Below, piece after piece: positions 8,738 to 18,600 of a stretch of 64,000 nucleotides of DNA (position 1 is its first letter; every line of letters begins with the position of its first letter). The notes under the pieces are model-generated. The model saw only the letters and a list, made by a program, of their open reading frames with translations. It was not told the origin of the DNA and made no database searches. Source of the DNA: a bacterium (GTDB lineage: Bacteria; Sumerlaeota; Sumerlaeia; SLMS01); assembly GCA_016125005.1 (NCBI GenBank), contig WGMQ01000062.1, forward strand, positions 30,934 to 94,933, read 5' to 3'. A program made the translations under genes and the position numbers.

Positions 8738-9865
8738 ATGCGCTCGATTGATCGCCACATCGTAGCAGACGCGACTCGCCGCCTCGTTCGGGCGCGGCGG
8801 GAAAAGCAACTCACGGGGCTCTATCCGCTGGAGCACCTGTATGTATTCATCACGATGCGCTGCAACGCGAAGTGCGATCACTGTTTCTGTTGGGAAGATC
8901 TGAACGTCGGCATTCCGGAGATGACGCTTCCCCAGTTGGAGCGCATCGCCGATACGATCACGCCGCTGGAGATGATCTGTTTCTCGGGTGGCGAGCCAAC
9001 CCTGCGTCGCGATCTGGTGGACGTGCTTGGTCTGTTTGGTGCGCGCGGGAAGGCGAAGTGCCTAAAGATCAACACGAACGGCCTCAATCCGGGGCGCATC
9101 GAGGAAATCGCGGTGCGCTTCAAGGAAGCGCACCCGGGCGTCGGCCTCGAGTTCCAGTTTTCGCTGGATGGCCTGGAGGAGACCCACGACCGCATTCGCG
9201 GCGTTCCCGGCAACTTCCGGAAGGTTCTCGAATCGATGCGCCGCGTGAAGGAACTGGGAGCGCGGTTTCCGGCCCTTGCCGGTGGCGCGCTCACGGTTGT
9301 GACCTCGCTGAACTATCGGGAACTCGTCGCCCTGAACGATCGGCTGCGGGAAGAGATCGGTCCCGATGTCGGCCACGGATTCGAACTGATGCGCGACGTG
9401 GCGACGACAGCGTGGAGTCTCCACCCGGACGCAGCAGAGAGCGGCGTCGGGCCCAAGAATATGGAGCTTCCGCCCCGGGAAGCCTTCGCCGAAATTGCGG
9501 AGGCCTACCGCCTCATCCTGCGCCGTTCGCCGATCCTGGCCAATGCGTTCTATCTGCACAATCTCGCCCAGCTTCGTGCCGTGGAAACTGGTCGCGAGCA
9601 GATCAAGTGCGTCACGGCCGGGCAGAGCGTCGGCGTGCTTTACTCCAACGGCGATGTGGCGGCTTGCGAGTTCACCAAGCCATTCGCCAACCTGGCGACG
9701 CACGATTTCGACTTCATGGCGCTGTGGAACAGCGACGCGGCCAATCAGCGACGCGCGCAACTCGGCAAGTGCTACTGCATCCACGGCTGCTACATGGGCA
9801 AGAGCGTCGAGATGAGTTGGGGTGGCATTGCGGCCATGACCAAGACGGCGCTCACCGGGGGCTGA
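8738..9865 (+). CDS. Radical SAM protein with SPASM/Twitch-like C-terminal cysteines
   Basis: 375 residues. The 4Fe-4S/SAM binding motif CNAKCDHC (CxxxCxxC) lies near residues 45-52, followed by CFSGGEPTLR (the GGEP SAM-contact motif), KINTNG and FSLDG, giving a complete radical SAM half-barrel. The C-terminal third has further Cys residues (CVTAG, ACEF, CYCIHGCYMG), as in SPASM or Twitch auxiliary-cluster domains. Such enzymes modify peptides, or act in cofactor, lipid or sugar pathways. No precursor peptide gene is visible beside it, so the substrate is unknown. It converges on a GT2 gene; the two stop codons lie in one short palindrome. Confidence 0.85.
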   Translation: MRSIDRHIVADATRRLVRARREKQLTGLYPLEHLYVFITMRCNAKCDHCFCWEDLNVGIPEMTLPQLERIADTITPLEMICFSGGEPTLRRDLVDVLGLFGARGKAKCLKINTNGLNPGRIEEIAVRFKEAHPGVGLEFQFSLDGLEETHDRIRGVPGNFRKVLESMRRVKELGARFPALAGGALTVVTSLNYRELVALNDRLREEIGPDVGHGFELMRDVATTAWSLHPDAAESGVGPKNMELPPREAFAEIAEAYRLILRRSPILANAFYLHNLAQLRAVETGREQIKCVTAGQSVGVLYSNGDVAACEFTKPFANLATHDFDFMALWNSDAANQRRAQLGKCYCIHGCYMGKSVEMSWGGIAAMTKTALTGG

Positions 9866-9874
9866 ATCAGCCCC
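9858..9874. terminator. Shared palindrome holding both stop codons of convergent genes
   Basis: GGGGCTGA, A, TCAGCCCC: 8-base inverted arms around one base. The left arm ends in the radical SAM TGA, and the right arm begins with the complement of the GT2 TGA. It can fold as a 7-bp stem with an AAT loop on either strand. No strong T-run follows, so termination is only likely. Confidence 0.5.
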
Positions 9875-10823
9875 GCCGAGTGGAGCGCGGGCGCCGCTTG
9901 ATATAGATCGGTCGCCCCTTCGCTTCTGTCATCAGGCGGCTCAGGTACTCACTCAGCACACCAAGCATAAGAAGCTGGATTCCGCTTAGGAGCAGCGTGG
10001 CCAGCAGCATGCTTGGCCAACCTCGCACCAGCGGGATGTTGGCGAAGTACGCGCCAAGAATGTAGGCTGCGTAGACGCCCGCCAGAAACAGCACCACGAC
10101 GCCGAGTGAGAAGGATAGCCGCAGCGGCTTCGCCGAAAACGCCGTGATTCCGTTGAGGGCAAAGCTCAGCATCTTGCGGGCGTTGTACTTCGTGACGCCG
10201 CTCATGCGTCGTTCGGCGTTGTACTCGACCGTCACCAACCGGAACCCAACCCAGTACACCAGGCCGCGGAGAAAGCGGCTGCGTTCGGGGAGTGCATTGA
10301 GCGCATCGACCACCTGGCGGTCCAGCAGCCGGAAGTCCGCTGCACCCTGTGGAAGTTCCAGATCCGACATGCGATTGAGAAGCCAGTAGAAGGCGCCGGA
10401 GGTAGTGCGCTTGAAGAACGATTCCCCCTCGGTCGCGAGACGGATCGTCTGCACGATGTCGGCGCCATCGCGCCACTTTTCGACCAACTCCGGAATCATC
10501 TCCGGAGGATGCTGGCCGTCTGAATCGAGGCATACCACGGCGCCGGTTGCGCGGGCGTGCTCTAGCCCCGCCGTCAGCGCCGCCATGTGGCCGAAGTTCC
10601 GCGCGAAGTGAATGGGGACGATGCGCGGATCCTTGGCGGCCAGCTCCTCCAGCACGTTTTCTGTCTCATCGCTGCTGCCGTCATTGACCCAGACGATCTC
10701 GAACGGCTCGCCCAGTTGCTCGCCCGCCTTGCAAAGACGCTCCGCCATGCGCAGCAGGTTCGTACCCTCGTTGAAGGCGGGCAGCACGAAAGAAAATGTC
10801 GGCGCGGGAATCTGTTCGGTCAT
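9867..10823 (-). CDS. GT2 family glycosyltransferase, DPM1/GtrB-like
   Basis: 318 residues. The N-terminal GT-A domain shows SFVLPAFNE, VNDGSSDET and CLDSDGQHPPE (metal-binding DxD-like), then ADFRLLDRQV and RFLRGLVYWVGF, the pattern of polyprenyl-phosphate sugar transferases such as GtrB and ArnC. Two C-terminal membrane helices (~235-260 and ~270-300) anchor it. It probably moves a sugar from a nucleotide donor to a lipid carrier for envelope glycan modification. The ATG at 10823 is preferred over the TTG nine bases upstream. It is convergent with the radical SAM gene and may be co-transcribed from the right with other minus-strand genes. Confidence 0.88.
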   Translation of the reverse strand: MTEQIPAPTFSFVLPAFNEGTNLLRMAERLCKAGEQLGEPFEIVWVNDGSSDETENVLEELAAKDPRIVPIHFARNFGHMAALTAGLEHARATGAVVCLDSDGQHPPEMIPELVEKWRDGADIVQTIRLATEGESFFKRTTSGAFYWLLNRMSDLELPQGAADFRLLDRQVVDALNALPERSRFLRGLVYWVGFRLVTVEYNAERRMSGVTKYNARKMLSFALNGITAFSAKPLRLSFSLGVVVLFLAGVYAAYILGAYFANIPLVRGWPSMLLATLLLSGIQLLMLGVLSEYLSRLMTEAKGRPIYIKRRPRSTRRG

Positions 10824-10879
10824 TTGTCGCAAGCCATAGGCCGGATCGGTTTGAGTCGAAAGCGGAATTTCTCCCCGCC

Positions 10880-12067
10880 TCAGATCACCTGCACCACGCG
10901 CGTCTTGAGGTACTGGGTCTCCGGCATGGCGAGGAGCGGCGCGTGGTCAAGCGGTTGCACGCCGCCGGGGAGGAGACGAACTGTCTTGCCGGCATCGCGT
11001 GCGGAAATCGCGATCATCTTGTCGAAGTCCGCATGGGAGACAGCAGCGCTGCACGAGCAGCTGATCAGGATACCGCCTGGCGACAGGAGCTTCAGGCACT
11101 GGCGGTTGACCTCGCGATAGCCACGGAGCGCCGTCTCGAGCTGCTTGCGCGAGCGGGCGAACGGCGGCGGATCGCAGATGATCAGGTCGAACTGCTCCGG
11201 CAACGAGCGCACATACTGGAAGGCATCCGACGCCTTGGCCTTCACCTTCTCGGTGACGCCGTTCAGCGAGGCGTTAAGGACCGCCTCTGAAAGCGCGAGC
11301 TCGGAAGAGTCAATCAGGCGGACGTACTCCGCGCCGGCCTTGGCCGCGTTGATCCCGAATCCACCCACGTTGCAGAAAAGGTCCAGCACACGGCGCCCCG
11401 GTGCGAATTGACGAGCCAGGCGCCAGTTCTCCACCTGATCCAGATAGAGCCCGGTCTTCTGTCCCTCCAGCGGATTGACGCGCATCTGGAGACCGTCAAG
11501 GTCCACCGTCAGCAACTCAGGGACCTCGCCGAAGAGCACCTGCTTCACTTGGGGGAGACCCTCGTGTTCGCGGGCGGGCGTGTCACCACGCTCGACGATG
11601 GCGGCGGGGGAGAGGAGCTGACGCAGCGCCTCTACCACGGCGTCACGGCGCTGGTCCATGGCAAGCGTGAGCAGCTGTATAGACAGCACGCTGCCGTACT
11701 GGTCCACAATGAGACCGGGGAGCAGGTCGGACTCGCTAAAGACGAGACGGCGCCCCGTCGAGCCGGGGATGAAGCGATCTCGCTGGGCGATGGCAGCGGC
11801 GAGTCGTTCGCGCAGCAACTCGGGCGTGAAGGACTCGCTCTTTCGGCTGTATAGACGGGCCGCGATGAGCGCGTGCTTGTTGTATAGACCGGTGCCGAGC
11901 ACCTCGCCCTTGGCGGTGCGGACGGAGACCTCCGCGCCATTCTGCGGGCTTCCTGTCGCGGAGGCGACATCGTTGGCGAAGACCCAGAGATGACCACGAC
12001 CGACGCGCGCCGCGGCGGCCTCATTCAGGGTCAGGACTGGAAACGGCGAGGCGGACAGATCGGGCAC
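10880..12067 (-). CDS. RlmI-like 23S rRNA (cytosine-C5) methyltransferase family protein
   Basis: About 395 residues. The N-terminal PUA-like region has the family's GHLWVFAND motif. The SAM domain has LDLFCNVGGFGINAA (motif I, near residue 224) and LIICDPPPFARSR (DPPxF, near 295), and ends with a SCSCSAAVS stretch that fits the catalytic Cys position of RlmI. RlmI methylates C1962 of 23S rRNA (E. coli numbering). The GTG at 12067 is chosen because AAAGG precedes it; an upstream TTG at 12139 would lie inside the rpsA downstream hairpin. It follows rpsA on the same strand. The coding strand carries three copies of GTCTATAC, each using codons that look uncommon here (ATA or CTA). Confidence 0.83.
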   Translation of the reverse strand: MPDLSASPFPVLTLNEAAAARVGRGHLWVFANDVASATGSPQNGAEVSVRTAKGEVLGTGLYNKHALIAARLYSRKSESFTPELLRERLAAAIAQRDRFIPGSTGRRLVFSESDLLPGLIVDQYGSVLSIQLLTLAMDQRRDAVVEALRQLLSPAAIVERGDTPAREHEGLPQVKQVLFGEVPELLTVDLDGLQMRVNPLEGQKTGLYLDQVENWRLARQFAPGRRVLDLFCNVGGFGINAAKAGAEYVRLIDSSELALSEAVLNASLNGVTEKVKAKASDAFQYVRSLPEQFDLIICDPPPFARSRKQLETALRGYREVNRQCLKLLSPGGILISCSCSAAVSHADFDKMIAISARDAGKTVRLLPGGVQPLDHAPLLAMPETQYLKTRVVQVI

Positions 12068-12101
12068 GGATAGAGCCTTTGCGGGGGAGGGGTTTTCGCG
12101 A

Positions 12102-12131
12102 CGCGAGCCGCCCGACGTGGGGCGGCTCGCG
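12102..12131 (-). terminator. GC-rich hairpin downstream of rpsA
   Basis: An 11-bp perfect inverted repeat (CGCGAGCCGCC / GGCGGCTCGCG) with an 8-base loop, 38 bases after the rpsA stop. No T-run follows on either strand, so it may be a U-less terminator, a pause site or an mRNA 3'-end stabiliser. Confidence 0.55.
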
Positions 12132-12169
12132 GGATTCAACTGGCTGTTTCAGGGATCGGCGGGGCGATG

Positions 12170-13921
12170 TTACTCGCCGTCGCGACCTTCCTTGGCGGCA
12201 CGAAGCGCCTCGCCGAAGTTCATGCCTCCGGGGGCGTCGTTCTTCTTCTTCATGTAGGCGGTGATGTTGGCCTTCTCAGCGGCCTTCATTGCCTCGCGAC
12301 GGGAGAGGGAGATCTTCTGGTTCTTCTTCTCGACGCCGATGATCTTGACGGTCACTTCCTGGCCGACCTGCAGGGCCTTCTCGGGCAGCTCGACGCGCTT
12401 GTCGTCGATCTGGCTGATGTGGATGAGACCTTCAAGGCTCGGGGCCAGTTCCACGAAGGCGCCGAACGGCGCGAAGCGGGTGACCTTGCCGGTGACGACC
12501 GACCCGATGGGGTTAGCCTTCAGGTAGGCGTCATAGGGCGAATCAGCGAGCTGCTTGATGCCGAGGCTGATGCGGCGGTTCGGGCCGTCGATCTTGAGGA
12601 CGACCACCTCCACTTCCTCGCCAACCTTGAGGTGATCCTTCGGGTGGTTGACGCGCTTTTCCCAGCTGATGTCAGAGACGTGAACCATGCCTTCGATCGT
12701 GTCGTCGAGCTTCACGAACGCACCGTAGTTGGTGATCGAGGTGATCGGTCCCTTGAGGCGGCTGCCGACCGGGAAGCGCGCTTCGAGCTCGGCCCACGGA
12801 TCGCGGAGGAGCTGCTTGAGGCCGAGCGACAGGCGGCGCTTGTCCTTGTTCACTTCGAGCACGAGGCTCGTGACCTTGTCGCCGAGGCGGACGTAATCCT
12901 GGGGCTTCTTGTTGCCGGTGGTCCAAGCCATGTCGGAGGCGTGGATCATGCCGGTGATGCCCTCCTCGATGTGGAGGAAGGCGCCGTAGGGCTGGATCGT
13001 GATGACTTCGCCCTGCACGGTGGAACCGACGGGGAAGCGCTCCTCGATCCCTTCCCACGGGTTGTCGCTGAGACGCTTGCGGGAAAGGGTAATGCGGCTG
13101 GAGTCGCTGAGGACGTTCATGATCTTGACTTCGACTTCGTCGCCGGGCTTGAGAACTTCCTCAGGGGCGCGACCGCGATCCCAGGAAACTTCCTCGCGCG
13201 GGATGAATCCGTCGACCATGCCGAGGTCGACGAATACGCCGAACTCGAGGGCGCTCTTGACCTTGCCCTTCACGATGGCGCCGGGGGTCAGGTTCTCGAG
13301 GAAGCCCTTGCGCTGATTCTCGCGGCGTTCAAACAGGAGCTGGCGGCGGGAGAGGACGGCGCGATTGCGGCGCCCGTCGAACTCAAGGACGTAGGCTTCG
13401 ATTTCCATGCCCACGAGCGACTCGAGGTTCGGGACCTTGAAGAGGTCCACCTGGCTGGCCGGCATGAAGGCATCGAGTCCGATGTCAACCATGACGCCAC
13501 CCTTGACGACAGCGGTGATGCGGCCGGGAACCGGCAGCTTCGCGTCCATCGCTTCCTTGATGCCCTTCTGCGCGAGGCGCTTGCGGGCTTCCTTGTGGCT
13601 GTACTTGGGAGCGCCCTCGTCGGTCTTGCCGATCTGGATCGCCTTGATGACGTCGCCAGCCTTGACGGCCGGCTTTCCGTCCACCACCGCAAACTCTTCG
13701 AGGGGGATGGTCGACTCGGACTTGCCGCCGGTGTCGATCAGCACGCGGTCTTCGCGCACTTCAACGACGGTAATGTCGACGAGTTCACCCCGCACCTCCT
13801 GGGAGTGCATGTGGGTGTGAAGGTAGGACGCAAAGTCCTCCTTCATCGCCTTTTCGAATTCCAAATCCTCGGCGCTGAGGTTCTGGTCTTTGGACGGGTT
13901 CGGGGTGCTATCGGGCGTCAT
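12170..13921 (-). CDS. rpsA: 30S ribosomal protein S1
   Basis: 583 residues with six S1 OB-fold repeats; the repeated pattern 'G-x-V-x-x-hydrophobic-x-x-[FY]-GAFV-x-L' recurs from [13 protein letters not shown] through [47 protein letters not shown] and [17 protein letters not shown]1 binds mRNA and delivers it to the 30S subunit. The ATG at 13921 has AGGAG about 11 bases upstream. It follows cmk and plsC, as in the cmk-plsC-rpsA order of several phyla. The C-terminus is a short acidic and Lys-rich tail. Confidence 0.96.
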   Translation of the reverse strand: MTPDSTPNPSKDQNLSAEDLEFEKAMKEDFASYLHTHMHSQEVRGELVDITVVEVREDRVLIDTGGKSESTIPLEEFAVVDGKPAVKAGDVIKAIQIGKTDEGAPKYSHKEARKRLAQKGIKEAMDAKLPVPGRITAVVKGGVMVDIGLDAFMPASQVDLFKVPNLESLVGMEIEAYVLEFDGRRNRAVLSRRQLLFERRENQRKGFLENLTPGAIVKGKVKSALEFGVFVDLGMVDGFIPREEVSWDRGRAPEEVLKPGDEVEVKIMNVLSDSSRITLSRKRLSDNPWEGIEERFPVGSTVQGEVITIQPYGAFLHIEEGITGMIHASDMAWTTGNKKPQDYVRLGDKVTSLVLEVNKDKRRLSLGLKQLLRDPWAELEARFPVGSRLKGPITSITNYGAFVKLDDTIEGMVHVSDISWEKRVNHPKDHLKVGEEVEVVVLKIDGPNRRISLGIKQLADSPYDAYLKANPIGSVVTGKVTRFAPFGAFVELAPSLEGLIHISQIDDKRVELPEKALQVGQEVTVKIIGVEKKNQKISLSRREAMKAAEKANITAYMKKKNDAPGGMNFGEALRAAKEGRDGE

Positions 13922-14000
13922 CGCGCAGGTTGCTCCTGGGTGTTCTCGACTAGGCGGAGTGGTTCGCTGTTCTGGTGCGACGTGGTGTGAACGGTGGAAC

Positions 14001-14693
14001 TTACGGCTCTGCCCTCATGATTCGATTCATTATTTCCCTACCGATTTCGTGGTACAACTGCTTTTTTATCGTCGGGAGGTCTTTCAGGTCGGAAAGCTTG
14101 AAAGCCTTTCCAACGGTGATCGAAATGCGGGCCGGAGCCGGAAACTTGCGGCCGGGAGGCCATGCCTTGAAGCTTCCATCGATGCGAATCGGAACGATGG
14201 TGGCCTCGGGGACTTGGCTGATCAGCATCGCCACGCCGGTTTTTGCCTCTCCGATTTCGCCCGTTGTTGTGCGATTTCCCTCGGGAAACATGAGAAGAGG
14301 GATGTCCTTCCGCAGCAAATCGAGTGACGTTCGCAGCGCCGCGCGGTCACCGCCTCCGCGCCGGATCGGGAAAGCCCCGAGGCCGCCGATCAGAAAGCCG
14401 AAGATCTTCCCCTTGAACAACTCGGATTTCGCCAGAAATGCCAGCCGACGCCGACAGGTGGCGGAAATGAGCGGTGGATCCAGGTGGCTTGAGTGATTGC
14501 TGACGAGGAGCACTGGGCCGGTCGCGGGGATGTTGCGCCAACCGCGGATCGTCAGGCGGAAGTAGAAAAGCGAGACCACCCAAATCACGAATCGCACAGT
14601 GTGGTAGTAGGGAAAGGCGATGCCGCCGGGATAAGTCCAGTCGTCGGCGGGATCGTGGGCCTCTGCCGGCCTTTCCGGGGTGTTATCGCTCAT
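14001..14693 (-). CDS. plsC: 1-acyl-sn-glycerol-3-phosphate acyltransferase
   Basis: 230 residues. It transfers a second acyl chain to lysophosphatidate, giving the phosphatidate that CdsA uses. Family motifs are NHSSHLD (HX4D catalytic pair), FPEGNRT (substrate-binding EGxR) and IPIRIDGS-like VPIRIDGS. One hydrophobic segment near residues 30-45 ([11 protein letters not shown]) attaches it to the membrane. Its ATG overlaps the cmk stop by four bases (ATGA), which implies coupled translation; rpsA follows after 79 bases. Confidence 0.93.
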   Translation of the reverse strand: MSDNTPERPAEAHDPADDWTYPGGIAFPYYHTVRFVIWVVSLFYFRLTIRGWRNIPATGPVLLVSNHSSHLDPPLISATCRRRLAFLAKSELFKGKIFGFLIGGLGAFPIRRGGGDRAALRTSLDLLRKDIPLLMFPEGNRTTTGEIGEAKTGVAMLISQVPEATIVPIRIDGSFKAWPPGRKFPAPARISITVGKAFKLSDLKDLPTIKKQLYHEIGREIMNRIMRAEP

Positions 14694-15379
14694 GGTGCCG
14701 CTACTCCGTGCAGTCCGAAGACCGGGTTCTCACGCACGAGCGCGCAGATGATCTCGACCACGCGGGCCTCGTCGAAACACGTGCTGTCCACGATGGTGGC
14801 GTCCTCAGCCACACGCAGGGCCCCCCACGGACGCACGCGATCGCGGGCATCACGCTCCATCAGATTCGCGCGCACCTCGGCCCTGTCTGCGTTGCGCCCC
14901 GAGGCGCGCAACTGCGCCACGCGGCGCTCGACGCGAACCTCGGGAGAGGCGTCCAGGTAAATCTTGCAGGCGGCATCGGGGAAGACCACGGTGCCGATGT
15001 CGCGCCCCTCCAACACGGCGGGGCGTTCCGAGCCAATGCGCCGTTGCTGGGCTACCAAGGCCTCACGAACGGTGCGCACGTCGGCGACACGCGAAACGAA
15101 GCGGCTCACGGCCTCGTCGCGGATGGCATCGGTCACGTCGTGACCATCGACGGTGACCTCTCCGCTGGCGCCGAGGGAGATGCGCAGCCGATAGGCCAAG
15201 TCCGCCATGATGTTGTGGTTGTCCTGTTGTTCCACGGGGAGCTGCATCAGCTTCCAGGCCACAACGCGATACATCGCGCCCGTATCCAGGTGGCGAAATC
15301 CGAGTTCAGCGGCGACTTGTGCCGCGACGGTGCTCTTCCCGACCCCTACCGGGCCATCAATGGCCACGACTTTCATCAT
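14690..15379 (-). CDS. cmk: Cytidylate kinase
   Basis: About 229 residues. It phosphorylates CMP and dCMP. The P-loop GPVGVGKST is at residues ~9-17, followed by FRHLDTGAMYRVVAW (NMP-binding), GRDIGTVVFPDA and the lid-region Args (ERRVAQLRASG, ERDARDRVRPWGALR). Starts at 15379 or 15376 (two adjacent ATGs) both suit the family; GGAGG lies about 13 bases upstream. It is the first gene of the cmk-plsC-rpsA operon. The 296 bases upstream carry no gene I can support. Confidence 0.94.
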   Translation of the reverse strand: MMKVVAIDGPVGVGKSTVAAQVAAELGFRHLDTGAMYRVVAWKLMQLPVEQQDNHNIMADLAYRLRISLGASGEVTVDGHDVTDAIRDEAVSRFVSRVADVRTVREALVAQQRRIGSERPAVLEGRDIGTVVFPDAACKIYLDASPEVRVERRVAQLRASGRNADRAEVRANLMERDARDRVRPWGALRVAEDATIVDSTCFDEARVVEIICALVRENPVFGLHGVAAP

Positions 15380-15675
15380 GTGTATCACTTGGCCTCCGGG
15401 CATCGGGACTCCAAGGTGGGAGGCGGGCCGGAGGTCTCAAGGGAAAGGTGGGAGAGGTCGGGAAAAATCGAATGACAGGGGTGAATTCCCTGAGTCATCG
15501 AAGGATAACCCCGGACGGACGCCTGCCGTCTCTCTCACGAAAGGCGACTTATCGACGATGTTCCGCTCGGGACCGTGAAGTTTTCCTTGAGCCTTTACCA
15601 GCCACTTCGGAAGCTTGGTACCGAAACTGGAAGCAATGTTCTGAATAGAGCATCCGAAGAAAAGGTCACGAACCG

Positions 15676-18600
15676 ATGAAGAAGAGGACTATCCTTCGTG
15701 CTGCCTGGGGTTTGCCCACGTTGGCCGCCCCGGCCCTTGCAGCCCTCCTGGCCGCGGTCCCCGCTAGCACCCTCGCTGCGAGCCCAAAGCTCGATAGCTA
15801 CAAGCAGGTGCCCGGCGCCGCCAAGTTGGGCGGTCCGCTCCTCGATGGCATCACAAGCTCCAAGGCGCTTGGCAAGTCCCTCAAGGACTCGCTGGCAGCT
15901 TATCCCATTCGCACCAGCGCCGATGGCATTGTGCTGGAACTGGTCGTTGACGGTTCCGACACAACGCTCTCCAAGTCCCTGCGACTCGCCGGTGCCAGTA
16001 TTCTTTCCGAGAACCTGTCGCTCAATCGCATGACCGTCTCCGTGAATGACGAGGCGAGCCTGCTGGCCGTCGCCGCCATCGATTCGGTGCGACGCGTCAA
16101 TCCGCTCGTCCGCCCCAGCACGGCAAACGGATCGGTCGATGGTTTCGGTGATGAAGCGCACTTTGCCGACCTCTACACCGGTCTGCCCAATGACCTGACT
16201 CGCGGCACAGGCGCCCGAATCGGCATCATTTCCGACAGCTTCGCCACCACCTCCGATGTCTTCGACACCGACAACAGCGACGGCGTGAAGACCGAGTTGC
16301 TCGGTCCCGGCGCCGCCCTTGAGGCTCCCCTCGCCCCCGGCGTTTACACCTTCGTGGTGCAGACCGCCGAGGCTGGCGACTCCGTCAAGGTCTTCTGGGA
16401 AATCAACGGCGTGATCGCCCGCTACGATCAGGTGGTTGCCACTTCTGACAACACCGATCTTGACCGCGCCTGCCTTCGTTTCGTCGAACTCGATCAGAAC
16501 GGCGAACCGCAGAGTCTTGAGGGGGCCCCGACTTTCCTTTTGGGCCCGGCGGATCCCAATCTTGGCCAGGGAACAGTCCCCGGCGGATTGACCGCCATCG
16601 AGGCAACCACCGCCGGAAGCTTCGTTGGCGATGGGCTTTTCCCGACCCTTCAGTACAACACCTCCAATACTCTGGCTGCTTCGCCCCTGAGCTGCGCTGG
16701 TGACGGCACCGGTTACCGGTTCTTCACCTTCCGCCTCCTCAGCCAAGCCAGCGTCAAGTTCGAGGCCTACGCGGCCAGTTCCACTTCCGCGGTCAAACCC
16801 ACACTGGGTCTGCGTGCGGGCTGCGCTCTCGACGGACAGGAGATCGACTGCGTCTCCGCCAACAGCGCCGGCAGCCTCCGCCGCAGCAAGCCGCAGCAGT
16901 CCGGCGACCTCCCCGCCATCGTGTCCATCCTCAAGGAACTTCCCGAGGTTGGATCGGACGAAGGCGCCGGCATGGCGGAACTTGTTTACGACATCGCACC
17001 GGGCGCGAGCCAGTTCTTCCACACCGGGTTTGTGAGCGCCGCCGACTTCGCGGACGGCGTTCGCAAGCTCGCCGGGTTGGAGAATGTGAACGGTGCCTTG
17101 ACCGAGGGCTGTCAGGTGATTGTGGACGACATCAGCTGGTTCACCGAGCCGATGTACCAGACCGGCCTGATTGGTAAGGCCGTCGAGGAAGTGTCCGCGG
17201 AAGGCGTTGCGTACTTCAGCGCCATGGGCAACTCCGGCGATCAGTCGATCCGTCAGGTCTTCAACGATATCTCCAGTCGCGATGATGAATCGCTCATCGC
17301 CACCGGCAACGACCTTCATCGCTGGCCCAACGGCAGCGGTTACCTTCCCGTTGAGGTTCCGCCCGGTGAGTTTTTCACCGCCTTCCTCTACTGGAACCAA
17401 CCGTCGGAGAGCTTCTCGCCTTCTCTTCCCCTCCCCCGTGCAAGCCAGATCGACCTCGATCTCTACGTGACATACACCGCCGATGCGGCGGGCCTCGACG
17501 AAGCCTTCTCACCGGAAGGTGTCTCCGAGGGCCGTATCAGCCGCAACCCACAGGGTACGACCGGCATTCCCTCCGGCGATCCGGTCGAGTTTGTCCAGTA
17601 CCAGAACACCACCTCGCAGACCAAGACCGTCTATGTGGCCATCGACCACTTCTCGGGCTCGCAGGAAGACATTCCCCAGATCCCGGGCGTGCCGCTCGAG
17701 TTCACTCTCTGGTTCACGCAGATGACTGACGGTGTGAAGGTTACCGGCGTCAACAAGCCGGGAACCGGACATTACGGCGGTGTGGCCGGCAACGGTCACC
17801 GCAACGTCAGCGAGGCCTTCGCCATCGCAGCCGTTAACTACTTCGATTCTCCCCGCTTCGGCACGGAGAACTTCGAGACCCCTGAGATCGACGTCGAGGC
17901 GTTCAGCTCCCGCGGCGGCCCCGTCACGACCTTCTTCGACATCGACGGCCTCCCCGTGGTGAAGTCCTCCTTCAAGCCTGACTTTGCCGCCGTTGACGGC
18001 AATAACACCACCTTCTTCGGTGGGGCAGACTTTGATCTCGACGACCTGCCCAACTTCTTCGGCACGTCCGCCGCGGCTCCCAACGCCGCCGCGATCGCCG
18101 CGCTTATGAAGTCGCTCAAGCCCGACCTCACCCCCGCCCAAATCCGCGCGGCCTTCGAAGAGACGGTCATTGACGTGAAGGGCAATCGTGCCGGCCCAGG
18201 CCGCGATGACGTCTCCGGCTCGGGCTTCATCAAGGCCGACGCCGCCCTTCAGTACGTCGCCGACAACTACGGTGTCGGTGGCGGTGCCCCGTCCCCGTCC
18301 AACGTCTCCTTCTTCAACTTCGCCGGTGGCGGCGGCTGGACCTTCGAGTCCCTCGTCGACTACACCGCCGCAGGTGCGGTTGCTGCTCCGGCTGGCATCA
18401 CGCTGACCGCCACCAGCAACAGCGGAACCTTCGGCTTCTGGAAGTCCCCCGTGTTCGCCATCTCCGATTCCCAGATTCCCGGCCTGACCGGCATCAAGGG
18501 CCAGATCGGAAACGGATCGCTCTTCCGCGCCACCTACCGTGTCAGCTCCAGCACCGATGATTCGGCGAAGACGGCTGATTTCCGCATGCGCGCCAGCAGC

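Noticed and set aside
12167..13990. 607-codon open frame on the plus strand opposite rpsA
   Set aside because: It mirrors the S1 gene; its product is a run of Asp/Glu/Val/Leu-rich sequence without a fold, and rpsA is certain.
15595..17400. 601-codon minus-strand frame opposite the protease
   Set aside because: No recognisable domain and no ribosome site; the plus-strand gene has a signal peptide and subtilase motifs.
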